Numbered from the stretch's first letter, positions 46,520 through 60,073 are shown. The stretch is 64,000 nt of DNA from Typhlomys cinereus (GCA_023101885.1 JALPQD010000518.1:1237241-1301240), one strand, 5' to 3'. Translations and numbers: made by a program. Notes: generated by a model not told the origin, from the letters alone.

Positions 46520-46808
46520 TTAAAAAAATTTTAACATTTTTTATTATTATTTCCGTTCATACAAACTTAATAGATACACCGGTTCCCTCCCTCCCTCCTC
46601 CTCCTCCCTACTCTCCTGCTCCCCCTCCCCTCACCCCTCCCTCCACATCCCCCAGTGCCTCCCCCCCAATCCCTGGAGAATCCTTTAATGTGCATGCCAG
46701 ACTCTACTCTGGGCCCTCCTCTCCGATGACGTACAAGGACCCAGTGGCATTTCCCTGAACCCTTTCCTGTGCTCTCTTAAGCACAGGAACACTACTGTGG
46801 CTGTCAAT
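46520..46808 (-). mobile_element. Very short 5'-truncated young L1 3' UTR, minus strand
   Basis: Only the last ~290 bases of the young L1 3' UTR are present: tail (plus-strand T/A-rich 46520-46550), terminal block, and C-rich complement of the G tract (46580-46670), ending in CTACTGTGGCTGTCAAT. It abuts the tail end of an older minus-strand L1. Confidence 0.88.
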
Positions 46809-48770
46809 AGGGCATATTTTTATACATTTTTTTACTTGTTTCACAAGCACAATGAGTAATAATCACTGTCCTCTTCCTTTTCCCCTCTTTCCTCCCTCCC
46901 TACCCTTACTTGCCTCTTCTCTCTTTCTCCTCCCTTCATCAATCTATCCCACTCCTCACCACTCTTCTGTCACTAGTGGGAGTTCAGTCCTCTGTGGCAG
47001 ATCAAGTTTCCCTTTCTTGGGTAGATACACGATAGGGCCATTCCCCTTCATTTGTCAAGCCCTAGCTCCTAAGGTTCTTACTGCTTTGTAAGGGCTGGTG
47101 TTGGCTTTCCCAGGGCCCCTTGTTTTGACCAGACTGGCACCAAGATTAGCAGTAGAGACATCTTGTCTCCTACTATCTGGTCTGAAAATGAGAGATTGTT
47201 TTCTCTATGGTCATTCTCAGACAAGAAATTATACTGGCACCTCACAATGCTCTTTCCTTTATGACCTGGGACAGTCCAGACTTATTCCCAATATTATGGC
47301 AATTTTTTGTCTTAAACTGCTGACTGTTTGACTACTAGTTGGTCATAACAATTTAGTTTTCCATTGTATGTCCTCCTGTTATTCATTCCTTACTTATTGT
47401 TTATACAAGATTATACTATTCTTTACTGTATTTGCTATACTTAAAGACTTTGGATAATCGCCTAACTTTCATATATATAAGCTGAGTAGTTTAACATAAA
47501 CTTAGTATGATTTCACTAAGATCCGTCCAATCTATCCTGGTATTAATTTCCACCAATCTCCTTCAGGAACCTTTCAGAGATTGGCTTAAATTTACATTGC
47601 TTGAAATTATTTTCCTGAGAACCTTGCTAGTCTGGTGGGGATCATGTTGATTTGTCAGCCATTGTGAGGTCTAGTAAGGATAAGTCTTATTCAGTGAGTT
47701 ACTAAATGTATCAACCCTCCCTTGAGTGGGATGTCTTGTCCAGTGGTAGACCTCTCTCCATCTCTAGACTCTTATAATCTTACAACCTCCTTTTCCACAA
47801 GGTTCCTTTAGTGATAGAATGGGGAGATATTTGGTTAGCCTGATTCTGAGTGAACATTGCAGTGTCACCAATACTCTGCATTCATGTTGGCTTTTGTTGT
47901 CTATGTCACTGTTTTTCCACTGTATTAGGTTGTGTCCTTTGTCCTATCCAAAGATAAAAATTGTTTCCAAAAAAGGTCTTTACATAAGAAGATGCTTAAA
48001 GGAGAGGTAAGAACAAGAATAGGACACAGTAAAGAGTGGGGAATTACTAACCACCTGTTTACTAACACCTTAACCCTCCCCCATGTCAGGGAACACATGT
48101 ACAACACTGTAAACCAAACTAAACAACAACACTGTAAACCAAACTAAATAAAAGCAGTGGGGATTGACAATATATAGGGTATTAAGTTAGATGTCTTACT
48201 ATTTATAAGCATTTCTTAACAGTAGACTTATTTAACCATTTAACCTATGACCTCACTCTCTTGGGGGTCTTCTTCTACATTCCAAGTTAACTTATTTACC
48301 CATTTAGCCTATGTGGTTCTATGACCCCCACTATCTTGGGGCTCTTCTTTCTTCTACACTCCAAGTTATGTACCTTTGTGGTTATAATGGGTATTATAGC
48401 AATTCCCCTTTAAGTATGTCATTATGAGAACTTAGTACAAGGTTCCAATTATGAGAGAGATATCATGTGATGTCTGTCTTTCTATGACTGGAATACTTTG
48501 CTTATTCCAACTCCATCCATTTACCAGCAAATTTCGTTAATTCATTTTTATATATCTGCATAGTAGTCCATTATGTGAATGTACCATATTTTCACCATTA
48601 ATTCATCAACTATTGGGCATTTTATTTGACTCCATGATTTTGCTCTTGTGAATAGTGTGGAAATGAACACAGATATACACGAGTCTCTATAGTAAGATGA
48701 AGCAGTCTTTGAGAATATTGCCAGTGGTGATGGATCTGGGTCACATGGTATTTCAATTTTTAACTTTTTT

Positions 48771-48805
48771 AACTTTTTAAAAGATTGTTTAACTTCATTC
48801 ATTTA

Positions 48806-48853
<48 letters not shown>

Positions 48854-49119
48854 TTCTCTCTCTCTCTCTGTATGTCTGTGTGTGTGTGTGTGTGTATCAG
48901 AGTGCACCATTGTGGGTGACTTTGGGAATCATCCTGGATTGCTTCTACCTCCATCTTGCTTCACTCTGGGATTTCTCAGGCTCTGGCCACCAGGGCCAGA
49001 AAAACAGGCCACTGACATTTTACCTGGCTTTTTACAAGGGACCTGGGATCCAAATTCAAGACCTTCTGCTCACAAGGCAGGGTTTAACCCTTGAAGCCTC
49101 CTGAGCCATCTTTATAACC
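48771..49119 (-). mobile_element. tRNA-headed SINE, minus strand, inserted in old L1
   Basis: The head reads from about 49119 on the minus strand and the body to 48900. A TG run (48880-48896) and a long TC tract (48806-48870) follow, which are the reversed CA/GA-rich 3' end. The 17-bp TSD CAATTTTTAACTTTTTT at 48754-48770 and 49120-49136 is in L1 sequence. Confidence 0.88.
48806..48870 (+). repeat. (TC)n microsatellite
   Basis: Nearly pure TC with occasional TTTC; part of the 3' end of the minus-strand SINE. Confidence 0.93.
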
Positions 49120-49896
49120 CAATTTTTAACTTTTTTGGAATCCATCTTACTGATCTTCACTATATTTGTACAAGTTTTCATTGCCACTAGAAATGTATGA
49201 GGGTTTCCTTCTCCCAGAATCCTCTCCAGTGTTTGTTGTATGTGTTTTGGATTTTGGCCATTCTGACCAGGTTGAGATGATATCTCAGGGTAGTTTTGAT
49301 CTGCATTTCCCTAATGTCTAGGGAGGTGGAACATTTTTTTAAGGTTGAAAATTTTTATTTCATCCTGCAGAAAGTTTCTTTAAGTCCTAAAGCCCATTTT
49401 CTAATTGTAATATTCACCTCCTTGGTGTTTAATTTTTTGAGCTTCTGAACACTGTAGATATTAGCCCTCTATCAGATATATGGTTAGTAAAGATTTTCTC
49501 CCATTCTGTGAGATGTCTTTGTGCTGGACTAATGATATCTTTTGCTGAACAGAATCTCTTTGATTTCATAAGAAATTTGTTGAGTGTTGTATCTATTTCC
49601 TGAGCAATTAGGGTCCTTTTAGAAATGTTGGCATAGGTCAATCAGCTAGAGGGAATTCCCTACTCTTCCTTCTAGGGTTTTTATAGTCTCTGGTCTAATA
49701 TTAACATTCTAGACCCATTTTTGATTTGATTTTTCTGCATGGTGACAAGGGCTCAGTTTCAGTCTTTTGCATGCTGATATCCAGTTTTGTCAGCACCATT
49801 TGTTGAAGAGACTGTCCTTTTTCCAATACTTTTTTTTTTTTGAGCACCTTAGTCAAAAATCAGATGATGGTTAGTGTAGAAATTTATATCTGGGTG

Positions 49897-50312
49897 TGTC
49901 ATAGTTATCAATTTGAATGTTGAGGGTTTGAGCTTTGGACACATTTGCAGAGAATTGATGGTTGAGTTAGGCCCAGAGTAAAACTGGAAGAGATTGTCTA
50001 GCTGATAGGAAAGGCCCAGTTTATGGTGGGTGGAATTAAGCCCTGGAATAAATCATGGAGAGCTGGTTGAGAGAGTTGGTATCCTTCTGTTCACTTGGCC
50101 AGAGATGCTGGTCTGGCAAGTAAGAATTGTCCATCCCTTAGCTGTTATGTGACGATGGTGTGGCCAGTTCCCTCGGCCCTGGTGTTGGTGCATGCTCTCC
50201 TGTCAAACTGGACTGAGAACTGTAACCAGGGAATCATAAGAGAGAATAAACCCTTGTTTCCTTAAGTCATTTGATTGTCATTTATAAGCCACAATGCAGA
50301 TGAACTGCAACA
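49897..50312 (+). mobile_element. Solo LTR, MaLR-like, inserted in old L1
   Basis: A 416-bp block begins TGTCATAG and ends TGCAACA. It is flanked by imperfect 5-bp repeats GGGTG (49892-49896) and GAGTG (50313-50317), the TSD length of MaLR/ERVL elements. AATAAACCC followed by a TTGTTTCCTTAAGTCATTTG stretch near 50245-50275 is the usual end region of rodent MaLR LTRs. The L1 reads through continuously once it is removed. Confidence 0.75.
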
Positions 50313-51408
50313 GAGTGTTTGATCCTTATCCACCAATCTGTATGTCTATTTTGGAGCTAATAACATACTGTCTTTATTATTATGGATCTCTAGTATAGAT
50401 TAAGTTTTAGTATGGTTATACCTCCAACAGAGTTTTATTACTCAGAATTGTTTTGGAGTCTTTTGTGCATCCATATGAATTTTGAGACTGTTTGCTCAAT
50501 TTCTGTACAGATTTGCCTTGGAATTTTGATAGGTTTAGTATTGAATCTGTATATTGCTTTTGGTAGGATGGTCATTGTTATAATGTTAATTGTTCTGATC
50601 TAAGAACAAGGGAGGTCTTTTCAACTTCTGTATCTTTTGAACTTTCTTTCTATTAGGTTGTTGGATCTTGTAAAAACCTTTTTACGCATCTATCGAGAGA
50701 ATGATGTGATCTTTAATTTGATTTCATGATGGATTACCTTTATTGATTTGCATATCTTGAACCAAACTTCTGTTCCTGGTAAAAAACCTACTTGTACATG
50801 GTGAATGAACTTTTTGATATGTTTCTGAATTCAGTTTGCTAAAATTGTGTTAAGCCTTTTTACATCAGTGTTCATCAATGAGATTGACCTATAATTTTCA
50901 TTTTTATTTGTATCTTTATTTGCTTTTGGTATCAGTGCAACATGAGCTTTGTAGAAATTGTTTGGGAGTATTCCTTATTTTGCTATTTCATGGAATAATT
51001 TAAGGAGTAATGGTGCTATTTGTTCTTTAAATGTCTGGTAGAATATAAATCCATCCATTCCTTAGCTTTTTGGTGGGAAGACTTATAATATTTCTTCAAG
51101 TTCATCATGGATATAAGACCATTTAAACAATTCAATTCATCCTGATTCAATTTTGTCAAGTTGTGTATATTTAGAAATTCATCCATTTCTTTTTGATTAT
51201 CAATTTTTGTGGAGTATAGGTTTGTGAAATATGACCTTATGATTCTATGAATTTCCTTGGTATCAATTGTAATAAGTTCATTTTCATTTCTAATTTTATT
51301 AATTTTGGTTTAATCTCTTTTGGATTTGGTTAATTTTGATAAAGTTTTATCAATTTTTTAGAATTATTTTCAAAGAACCAGCTCTTTGTTTGGTTGATTC
51401 TTTGAATT

Positions 51409-52495
51409 GTATCCCAGACACAGAAAATTAAGTGACATATGTAATCCCTAATAGGTGGATCCTAGTACCAAACCCACTTAGAGATACACTCAAAGATAAA
51501 TCTCTGTAATACCTACAGTAATTACAAAGATTATAAACAGGAGGGAAGAGGAAGGAGGGCCCCACCAGAAATAAGGAGACAGAGGATCATATTACAGCCG
51601 AGAAAACAGGCCACCATCAAGTGGCCTGCAAGGAAGTAATGAGACATCTGGTTAAGTTCACAGATTTTCCTTCCTGATCATTTACAACTGAGGGAGTATG
51701 ATCTCACCAGAAGGGGAGGGCATTTAGTCTGGCAGATAGAAAGTAACCATTTTGCAAATGGGAGACTGACACCCCCCCCCCATCGCTGTCTCCTACTTTT
51801 ATTCCATCTACCTTTGAATATACTCTTATAATAAGACTTTAATTAAACAGCTTTTTATCTCTGGCCAGGGGGTGACATCCAATACCCATCAGAATGGAGC
51901 CAAGGACATTGCAGGAACAGCAAAACTGAAAAAAAAACAACAAACCATAATTCAGAACTCTATATCAACCATCTGGAACTAGGCCAGCCTAATCTCTCCC
52001 CATCCTGAAGCTCAGGGAAATTTGTGGAAGAGGGGGCGGTAAGATTGTAAGAGTACAAAATGGAAGGAGTAATGATATGCAGGATACCCCACACAAGTTA
52101 GGGCTGAAGCAATCATAATAGGACTTTCCATGACCTGGACAATGACCAACACATTATTGATCCCTCAAAGTCTAGCATGGACTAAAAGCACTAGGATCCT
52201 TAGAAGCTAGGGACTAACAGCCACAATAGTGTTCCTATATGTAAGGGGAATACAAGAAAGAGTTGTAGGAAATGCCACTGAGTCTTTACAACTCATCAGA
52301 GAGGAGGACACAGAGGAAAGTTTGACATTCACATTAAAGGATGCTCCAGTGATGAGGGGAAGGCACTGAGAGATAGGGAGGGAGGGGTAAAAGGGGTAAA
52401 GAGGGGAGGCAGCAAGGGGATCCAGGGAGGGGTGGAGGGAGGGAGGGGACCAGTGTACCTATTAAGTTTGTATGAGTGGAAATAAAAAAAAAGAT
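51409..52495 (+). mobile_element. 5'-truncated L1, ORF2 end plus 3' UTR, mid-age
   Basis: It begins about 60 bases before the ORF2 stop (TATCCCAGACACAG). The 3' UTR carries a C run at 51771-51782 and a G-rich tract at 52350-52450. It ends in CCTATTAAGTTTGTATGAG and an A tail. No clear TSD. Confidence 0.87.
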
Positions 52496-54039
52496 TATCC
52501 TGTTTGACCCTTGCTAAATTTGCATAAACCAGAATATTGCACATCAAAATACGGGGTTTATGCCATTCTAAGCTATATAGGAAAAAATTCAATTAAAAAT
52601 CCACAGCCAGAGAACCAGGACAAAGCCACTAAGGCAGAACAAAGAGCTCTGTGAAAGGGAAAGATCTTTTTAATCCATTAGCAAATCACTTATGCTGATT
52701 ACAGTGGAAAAACTGTTGCATCTTAGGAAACTTTTTCTCAACTGCAACCAACTAAGATTCTTGTCTAGGAAATACCTTCACTCCTCCCCTTGGCTACATA
52801 CCACTAATAGTTCATTGTTTTTGTTCGTCTTTCCATCATGTCCTAACAGATAATGCAGAACAGTGCATAATAGAAATTATTTTCTTTTACTGTGCAGGCT
52901 ATAGAATACCAGCTTTAAATACCCTGCATTCCAAAATGAAAAGTATAAGATTTTTTGAACTCATACTACATGGAATATTTAATGAATCAGATTTCAGAAG
53001 AAAGACAACAAAGCTATCAAAAACGCTGACAGAGTAGGAAAAAAATGAATCCTCATGTATTCTTAATAATACTTTCTGGGACATAGTCTACATCTACATC
53101 TTATGTGATTTCTGATTTTTAAAGTATTATTCTAAGTTTAGGAAATCAAAATATAACTCTATTATGACCCTTTCAATTGCTCTGCACTCAATCAAGTACT
53201 GCATAATAATCAAACATAGGGTTATTTTAATAAAAGAAACTGAAAGTCAGCAAGAAAGTCATGAAAAACAACACTGAAAAATATCTGATGGGATCATTTT
53301 AAGTTTTACTGAGAAATTTTTAGATCACTGAGTTATAGACAAAAAGTTGTGACTAAAATTTTTTTTATTTTACAAGTATTGAATGTTATTTGGCCAATAT
53401 CCAAACATATCACATAAACTATTTCCTGGGAGAAAAAGAAGCATAATTTGGCTAATACTTTAGAGAAATGATTTTTCTCTTTGCTCTAAATAATTATGAC
53501 AAACAAAAACAATGTGATTTATAATGCTTTTACATTCAAATTTACATGCCTGGACCACAACTTTACTATAGACAACTACTCTAGGTTCCTGAACAAGCTC
53601 TATTTTCACTAATATAGCACAAGTCACACAGAAAAGTCAGTACACTTAAAGTTATTCAAGATAAGTATTTTTAATATTGTCAGAGAAAGAAGAGATTTTT
53701 CTCAGAATTGTACCAAAGTAACAAAAGTGTATCTTAAGTAGTGAAACCAACTATATTAAATATATTAAAACACATTATGCACCTCAAAATCTAGGACACA
53801 TGGATGGATTCTAGATCTTGTTGCTCCATCTGTAACTCTGCCTCAAGTTCTATTGCTCAGTCTCCTGTCATTCATTTGAATAAGGGAGTGAAGGATAAAA
53901 TGAGGGAAAGAGATAGAAACAGCATAGACATTTCAATTTAAAACAATATTTTAAAATTTTCACTTAGAATTAGCAATTGTGTGTGATTAAAAATTTAATG
54001 TGGCAACACTATCATTTCACTCATCAAGAAAAACTTGTA
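52496..54039. other. Single-copy AT-rich DNA
   Basis: No feature recognised. Confidence 0.4.
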
Positions 54040-54295
54040 TGGAGGAGCTGTATAAATGATTCAGGGGTTAAAGTCTTTGCCTCACAAGCTAAAAGACATA
54101 AGTTTGGATACCCAGATCCCACATGAAAATACCAGGTAGATAGTCTGTGGCCTGCAATTCCACCCCAGGATAGCAGAGCCTGGGAAACCTCAGAACAAAT
54201 CAGTAAGGAGGTAGAGCAAACCACTATGATTCCTGAAGTTACCCTTGGTTCTCCACTTAAGGCACACACTTAAGTACTCTTTTCTACACAAACAC

Positions 54296-54335
<40 letters not shown>
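54040..54335 (+). mobile_element. tRNA-headed SINE, old copy, with CA run
   Basis: The head near 54042 has the B-box-like AAGTTTGGATACCC. A middle section shared with 11098 follows (CTATGATTCCTGAAGTTACC, then CTTGGTTCTCCAC). A (CA)n run closes it at 54299-54332. No A tail or TSD is visible. Confidence 0.8.
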
Positions 54336-54336
<1 letters not shown>

Positions 54337-54861
54337 ATCCCCACAGGGAAATGGCACTTTACGTAGACTGACTCTACACAACATCCTTATGATTCAGACG
54401 CAACAAGTTTCAGTGGAGGTATAGAACATTGCCGTGAGGCTTCATTGATTGCTGAAATGAAATACAGTCATGAAACTGTAGCAATCCTTACTCTGTACAT
54501 TATTTTCAACCAGGCACACATAAAACAATAATTCTCATTATTGACCTATATTTAAGCTTTTACCTTCATTTTAATATAGTCTGCACCCATATTATAAATT
54601 TAATGAGATTACCACAAATTAAAATTATGTTACCAGCTTCTGTTACCTTTCTATGATTTAAAAAAAATGCCCGGCAGATTCAGAGGAGCATGAGCAATTT
54701 AAATTAATTAGACACATTGTGAATACATTAAGGAGGCTGTGTGTATCTGTATTTAACTTTTGCCCAATGAAATATTTCATCAATTTCATTTTATTTGAAG
54801 GAATTATATCTGCAATTTTAAGAACTAGTGCAGAGCTCAAAAACATGCCTGGTTTTTACTT
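54336..54861. other. Single-copy AT-rich DNA
   Basis: No feature recognised. Confidence 0.4.
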
Positions 54862-54871
54862 AAAGAAAAAT

Positions 54872-55946
54872 ACAGCCATTTGATCTTTGACAAAGGGGCC
54901 CAAAGAATCCAATGGAAAAAGAACACCATCTTCAACAAATGGTGCTGGAAAAACTGGATCTCCACATGCAGAAGATTAAAGCTGGACCCGTACTTGTCAC
55001 CATGTACAAGACTTAATTCCAAATGGATCAAGGACCTTGATATCAGGCCAGAGACTATAAAAACCATAGTTGAAAGGATAGGGAACTCCCTCGAGCTGAT
55101 TGGGCTAGGCCAACATTTCCTAAACAGACATCCAATGGCACAGTCACTGCTACCAACTCTCAACAGTTGGGATCTTGTGAAAGAGATAAAGAGATTGTCA
55201 CACGAGCTCAAAGGCAACCCACAGAATGGGAGAAAATCTTCACTAACCACATATCTGATAGAGCTCTACTGTCCAGAGTGCACAAAGAACTTAGAAAATT
55301 AAACACCAAGGAAACCAATGGCCCAATTAAAAAATGGGCCCTGAAACTTAAAAGAAATTTTACCAGAGATGAAATTAAAATGTCTAACAAAAATCTTAAA
55401 AAATGCTCCACTTCTTTAGCCATCAGGGAAATGCAAATCAAAACCTCCCTGAGATATCATCTCACCCCGGTCAGGATGGCAAAAATCGACAATACAAACA
55501 ACAACAAGTGCTGGAGAGGATGTGGAAAGAGGGGAACTCTCCTACATTGCTGGTGGGAATGCAGGCTCATACAGCCATTCTGGCGAGCCGTCTGGAGATT
55601 CTTAAAGAAATTAAAGATTGAAATGCCATATGACCCTGCTATTCCACTTTTGGGTATAACCCCCCATGCAGCAGAGGTTCGCCTCGATAGAACAAGCATG
55701 ACTATGTTCATAGCAGCACTGTTTACAATAGCAAAGTCATGGAATCAACCTAAATGTCCAACAGTTGACGAGTGGATAAGGAAACCGTGGTACATCTATA
55801 CAATGGAGTACTACTCAGCCATCAAAAATGATGAATTACTGGAATTTGCTGGGAAATGGATGTCATTAGAAACAATTATATTAAGTGAAGTATCCCAATC
55901 CCAGAAAGTTAAGCGCCGTATGTACTCCCTAATAGGTGGCTCCTAG
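54872..55946 (+). pseudogene. L1 ORF2 C-terminal part, one 16-bp deletion
   Basis: The C-terminal third of ORF2. A net loss of 16 bases around 55180 (other copies have a longer stretch between CTTGTGAAA and GATAAAGAG) shifts the frame. On either side the frame is open: 54880-55302 and, in the next frame, to the TAG at 55944-55946. The C-x3-C-x7-H-x4-C motif lies near 55510-55565. It lacks the endonuclease and RT catalytic regions. Confidence 0.92.
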
Positions 55947-56969
55947 TACCAAACTCACCCAGCCCACATTGAGACACTCAAGGGTAAACCTATGTAATAC
56001 AGTAATTGCAAGGATTGTGAACAGGAAGGATGGGGTTGGAGGGCCACACCAGACACAAGGAGAGAGGGACCATGTTACAACAGAGAAAATCAGCCTCCAA
56101 GGAATGCAAGTAAGTAATGTGACACCTGGTTAAGTTCACGGCCTTTCGTTCCTGATCATGTACAACTGAGGGGGTATGATCTCACCAGAAGGGGAGGGCA
56201 TATAGTCTGGCAGATGAAAAGAGATCATTTTGCAAATGGGTGACTGATCCCTCCCTCACCGAGGTTTCCTGCTTTTATTACATCTACCCTTGAATGTGCT
56301 ATTATAACAAGACTCCAGTTTAACAGTTTTTTGTCTCTGACCAGGGGGTGACATACAGTGCCCATCAGGATGGAGTGAAGGACATTGCAGGAGCAGCAAA
56401 ACTCCAAAAGAAAATCAACAAACCACAATCCAGAACTTCAGAGACTCTATATCATCCACATAGAACTAAGCCAGCCTAACCTCCCCCCATCCTGAAACTC
56501 AGGGACATCTGCGGAAGAGGGGGCGGTAAGATTGTAAGAGCAAAAGGATGGGGGGAGCAATGATTTGAAGAGTCTTCACACTAGATAGGGCCGAAGCAAT
56601 CATAATAGGACTTTGCATGCCCTGCGCCATGTCCAACACACTATTGACCTCACAAAGTCTAGCATCTGCTAAAGGCACCAAGATCCTTGGAGGCAAGGGA
56701 TTGATGGCCACAGTAGTGTTCCTATGCTTAACGGGAACACAAGAAAGGGTTCAGGGAAATGCCACTGGGTCCTTTTATGTCATCGGAAAGGAGGACCAAG
56801 AGGAGAGTTAGGCATACACAATAAAGGACTCTCTGGGAATTGGGGAGGAGGCACTGGGAGATGGGGAGGGAGGGAGGGGGAACAGGGGGTTCGGGGAGAG
56901 GAGGGGGGGAGGGAACTGGTTTACCTATTAAGTTTGTATGAGCAGAAATAATAATAAAAAATGTTAAAA
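54872..56969 (+). mobile_element. 5'-truncated young L1
   Basis: It starts in the ORF2 C-terminal region (TACAGCCATTTGATC) and ends in an A-rich tail. TSD AAAGAAAAAT (10 bp, low complexity) at 54862-54871 and 56970-56979. The 3' UTR (55947-56969) has a G-rich tract at 56840-56920. Confidence 0.92.
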
Positions 56970-56979
56970 AAAGAAAAAT

Positions 56980-58196
56980 TTCAAAAAAAATTTCCAAAGG
57001 AAACATAATGAACTACTGCTTCTACAAACAAAAGAAATAACAGAGAAGAGAATTCCACTAAAGTTAATAAGATGACAGAAGATCAGTTAATCAGTAAAGA
57101 TGACAATTTAGAGATAAGAGAGATAAAAATAGTTTGCATGCCATAATTCATTAACCTAACACTTTTGGACAAACGTTTGCATTTTGACCATGGATGGTTT
57201 GTAAACTATTCATGGAGAAATAACTCTCATCTTTCTTTTATGATGTTTTCAAACATGCTATAATAGCATGTCAATTTAGCACTTTCTATACAAATTTTCT
57301 AAATGTGAAAAAATCAGTAGTAAGAGCATCCAAATATTATCTTAATATTAGATTATGGACATATGTTATTTTTCATTTATTTACAGTGAGAATGATAAAA
57401 ATAATGAAAGACTTAAGGAAGCTTCCACTCTATACCTTAAGTGAAAAGTTATGTCTTATGTGTATGTTAAATATTCAAAGATAGTTTCATAAGTCACACA
57501 TATTAACATAAAATTTTATGTAATTATGTGGTTAAGCAAACTTTAATATAATATTGTGGAAATAACAATTTGCATAATTGTCCTCCAAACTCTGCTCATA
57601 AATATTAAATAATGTGCAAAATATATATGGGACTTATGGGACTAGTGTTTTGGCTGTCAAGCCTCATATAGAAGAAGTTCCTGCCCAGTCTGGTTCATAG
57701 TATTTGATTCCAGGACTCAGTGTGATCTGAGCATACTGTTCGGAGGCTGGCTCACATGCTCTGCATCCCATGTTCAGGGAGTGCAAGACCTTGAAAAGGA
57801 AACTGCCATTCATCTGGGCTCCAATGCACCAAACCACCGGAGCAAAGAGGAGTCCCTTACACCCAACCTTATCCTAATCAGAGATCACAGAGTAAAATAA
57901 ATATCACTGCTTAAAATATGTACTATATATATTCATATCAAGTATAAGGAGATATTAATTCTCACATTAGCTTCCTACAGTTTGTGAGAAGTGAGCTGCC
58001 TTTTAACTGGAATGGAAAACAATTAGCTACAAATCAATGTGAAAGCAAACATTGTGTATGGACTCTATTTTTCTATAAAGAGCTCCTTTTCCATGTAGAA
58101 TAATTTAATGAAAGCACCTGGGAAAATAATGTTGTTTTTACTGAATCTAAGATGGACATTTCTATAAACGTTCTCATACAATTAACCAATATAAAT
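56980..58196. other. Single-copy DNA with one unexplained GC-richer patch
   Basis: Mostly AT-rich and unrecognised. Bases 57640-57890 are clearly less AT-rich and end near an AATAAA (57897-57902). See findings. Confidence 0.4.
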
Positions 58197-58210
58197 AAAA
58201 TTGACATTTT

Positions 58211-59800
58211 TATTTTTTCCTATTTTTCACAAGTACAATGAATAATAATCCCTGACACCCTCCTTCTCCCTTCTTTCCTTTCCCTCCTGCCTTTTCCTCC
58301 TCTCTTACCTTCCTCCCCTCCCTTCACAATCAATCCCACTCCCTACCACCCTCCTGTCCATCTGCTTCTATGATTCCTGGGGTTCCCTCTGGATCATCTG
58401 GTTTATGGGATTTCAGGCATCTGTGGCAGATCAAGTGGCCCTTTCTTAAGCAGACCCACTGATAGGAACACTTTCCTTCACCTAACCTCTAACCCCTAAC
58501 CCCTAAGGTTACTACTGCTTGAAATTATTTCTCCTGAGATCCTTGTTGGTCTATGGGTCATGTTGATTTGTCAGCCATTATACAGGTCTGGTAAGGACAA
58601 ATCTCATTTCAGTAAGTTCCTAGATGTAGCTGCCCTGCCTTGAGTGGAATGTCTTGTCCAGTAGTGAGCCTGCCCAACTAACCACTTGCTTACTAATCCG
58701 AATGCCTCTCCATGATAGGAACACATGTGCAACACCAGCCAATCTAAAAAACAGTGGATGGGGGTGGTGGACTGACAGAAGCCAGGATCAAATATCTCAA
58801 TAGTAATAGGCTTTTCTTAACAGCAGACTTATTTATCTATTTAACTGTGGTCCTTCGTCTTCACTCACTTGTGGTCTTCTTTCCCTTACTCCTGTAAGTT
58901 ATGTTCCTTTGTGGTTATAATGGATATTATATAGAGATTTCCCCTAGGGTATGTTGTTCTTCCAGCTCCACTCATTCACCAGCATATTTCATTAATTCAA
59001 TTTTATCACATTATCATTATCCATTCATCAATTTTTGAGTACTTTAGTTGCTTCTATGACTTTGCAATTGTGAATAGTGCTGCAACAAACATGAATGTAT
59101 ATGTATCTTTATAGTAAGATCAAGCAGTTTGGGGGAATTTTCCCAGTAGTGGTACAGCTGGATCATATGGCATTTCAATTTTTTACTTTTTTCGGAAGCC
59201 ACCATACTGATCTCCAGAGTATTTGTACAAGTCTGCATTGTCACCAGAAATGTATGAAGGTTTCCTTCTTCCTAAATCCTCTTTAGTGTTTCTTGTATGT
59301 CTTTTGGATTTTGGCCATTTTGACTAAGGTGAGATGACATCTCAGGGTAGTTTTGATTTCATTTCTCTAATGACTAGGGAGGTGAAACATTTTTCAAAGT
59401 ATTTGTTGAACACTTTAATTTTGTCCTGCAGAAAGTTTCCTTAAGTTCTAAAGCCCATGTTATAATTCTAGTGTTCACCTTGGTGTTTAATTTTTTGAGG
59501 TTTTTGTATACTCCAGATATTAGCCCTCTATCAGATGTGTAGTTAGTAAAGATTTTCTCCCATTCTATGGGGTAGCTTTTTGCTTATCTAACAATAGCTT
59601 TTGCTGAACAGAAGTTCTTAAATTTCATGAGATCCCACTTCTTCAGTGTTGTTTCTATTTCCTATGAAATTGAGTTATTGTTTAGAAAATGTTGGCATAG
59701 GCCAATCAGCTAGAGAGAATTCCTCATCCTTTCTTCCAGTTTTTTTATAGTCTCTAATATTAAGGTCTTTGATCCACTTGGAGTTGATATTTGTACGTAG
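58211..59800 (-). mobile_element. Old 5'-truncated L1, minus strand
   Basis: Same old 3' UTR class as 46812: CACAAGTACAATGAATAATAA near the tail, then pyrimidine-rich sequence. It runs on the minus strand back into the ORF2 C-terminal region, broken throughout. TSD AAAAYTGACATTTT (14 bp, one mismatch) at 58197-58210 and 59801-59814. Confidence 0.88.
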
Positions 59801-59814
59801 AAAACTGACATTTT

Positions 59815-60073
59815 AAGAGAGCTTCCAAGATGTTCACAAATTTCATTGAGATGCCAATCTTTATTATAAAAAATCTCTTATTTTCACTATTAACTGTAGA
59901 CTTCTGCTCTGGAATTATCTGTGCTTAGCGAGAGACAAAAATTCTATTGTTTTACTGAAGATGATAAATGGGTAAAAATAGTTAGCCACATAGAAAATTT
60001 TCAGAGATCAATGCTGGAGAGTACAAAACACTCCTATCAGATGGACAAAGGTTCACTTTAAAAAGAAGGTGAA
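59815..60073. other. Short single-copy segment
   Basis: No feature recognised. It ends at the 5' boundary of the next L1. Confidence 0.4.

Larger units (their letters stand above)
46812..51408 (-). mobile_element. Old L1, minus strand, interrupted by a SINE and a solo LTR
   Basis: On the minus strand it holds decayed ORF2 from the endonuclease-RT linker (51408) to the ORF2 end near 48440, then a 3' UTR unlike that of the younger copies (46812-48440). The same old 3' UTR is seen at 58211. Insertions at 48771-49119 (SINE) and 49897-50312 (LTR) are removed cleanly by their TSDs. About 3.8 kb of L1 remains. Its heavy divergence marks the oldest L1 class here. Confidence 0.85.

Noticed and set aside
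58476..58507. Telomere-like CTAACCCCTAACCCCTAA words
   Set aside because: They lie inside the old L1 3' UTR, and the homologous spot near 47055-47075 reads differently. They look like chance or slippage, not an interstitial telomere.
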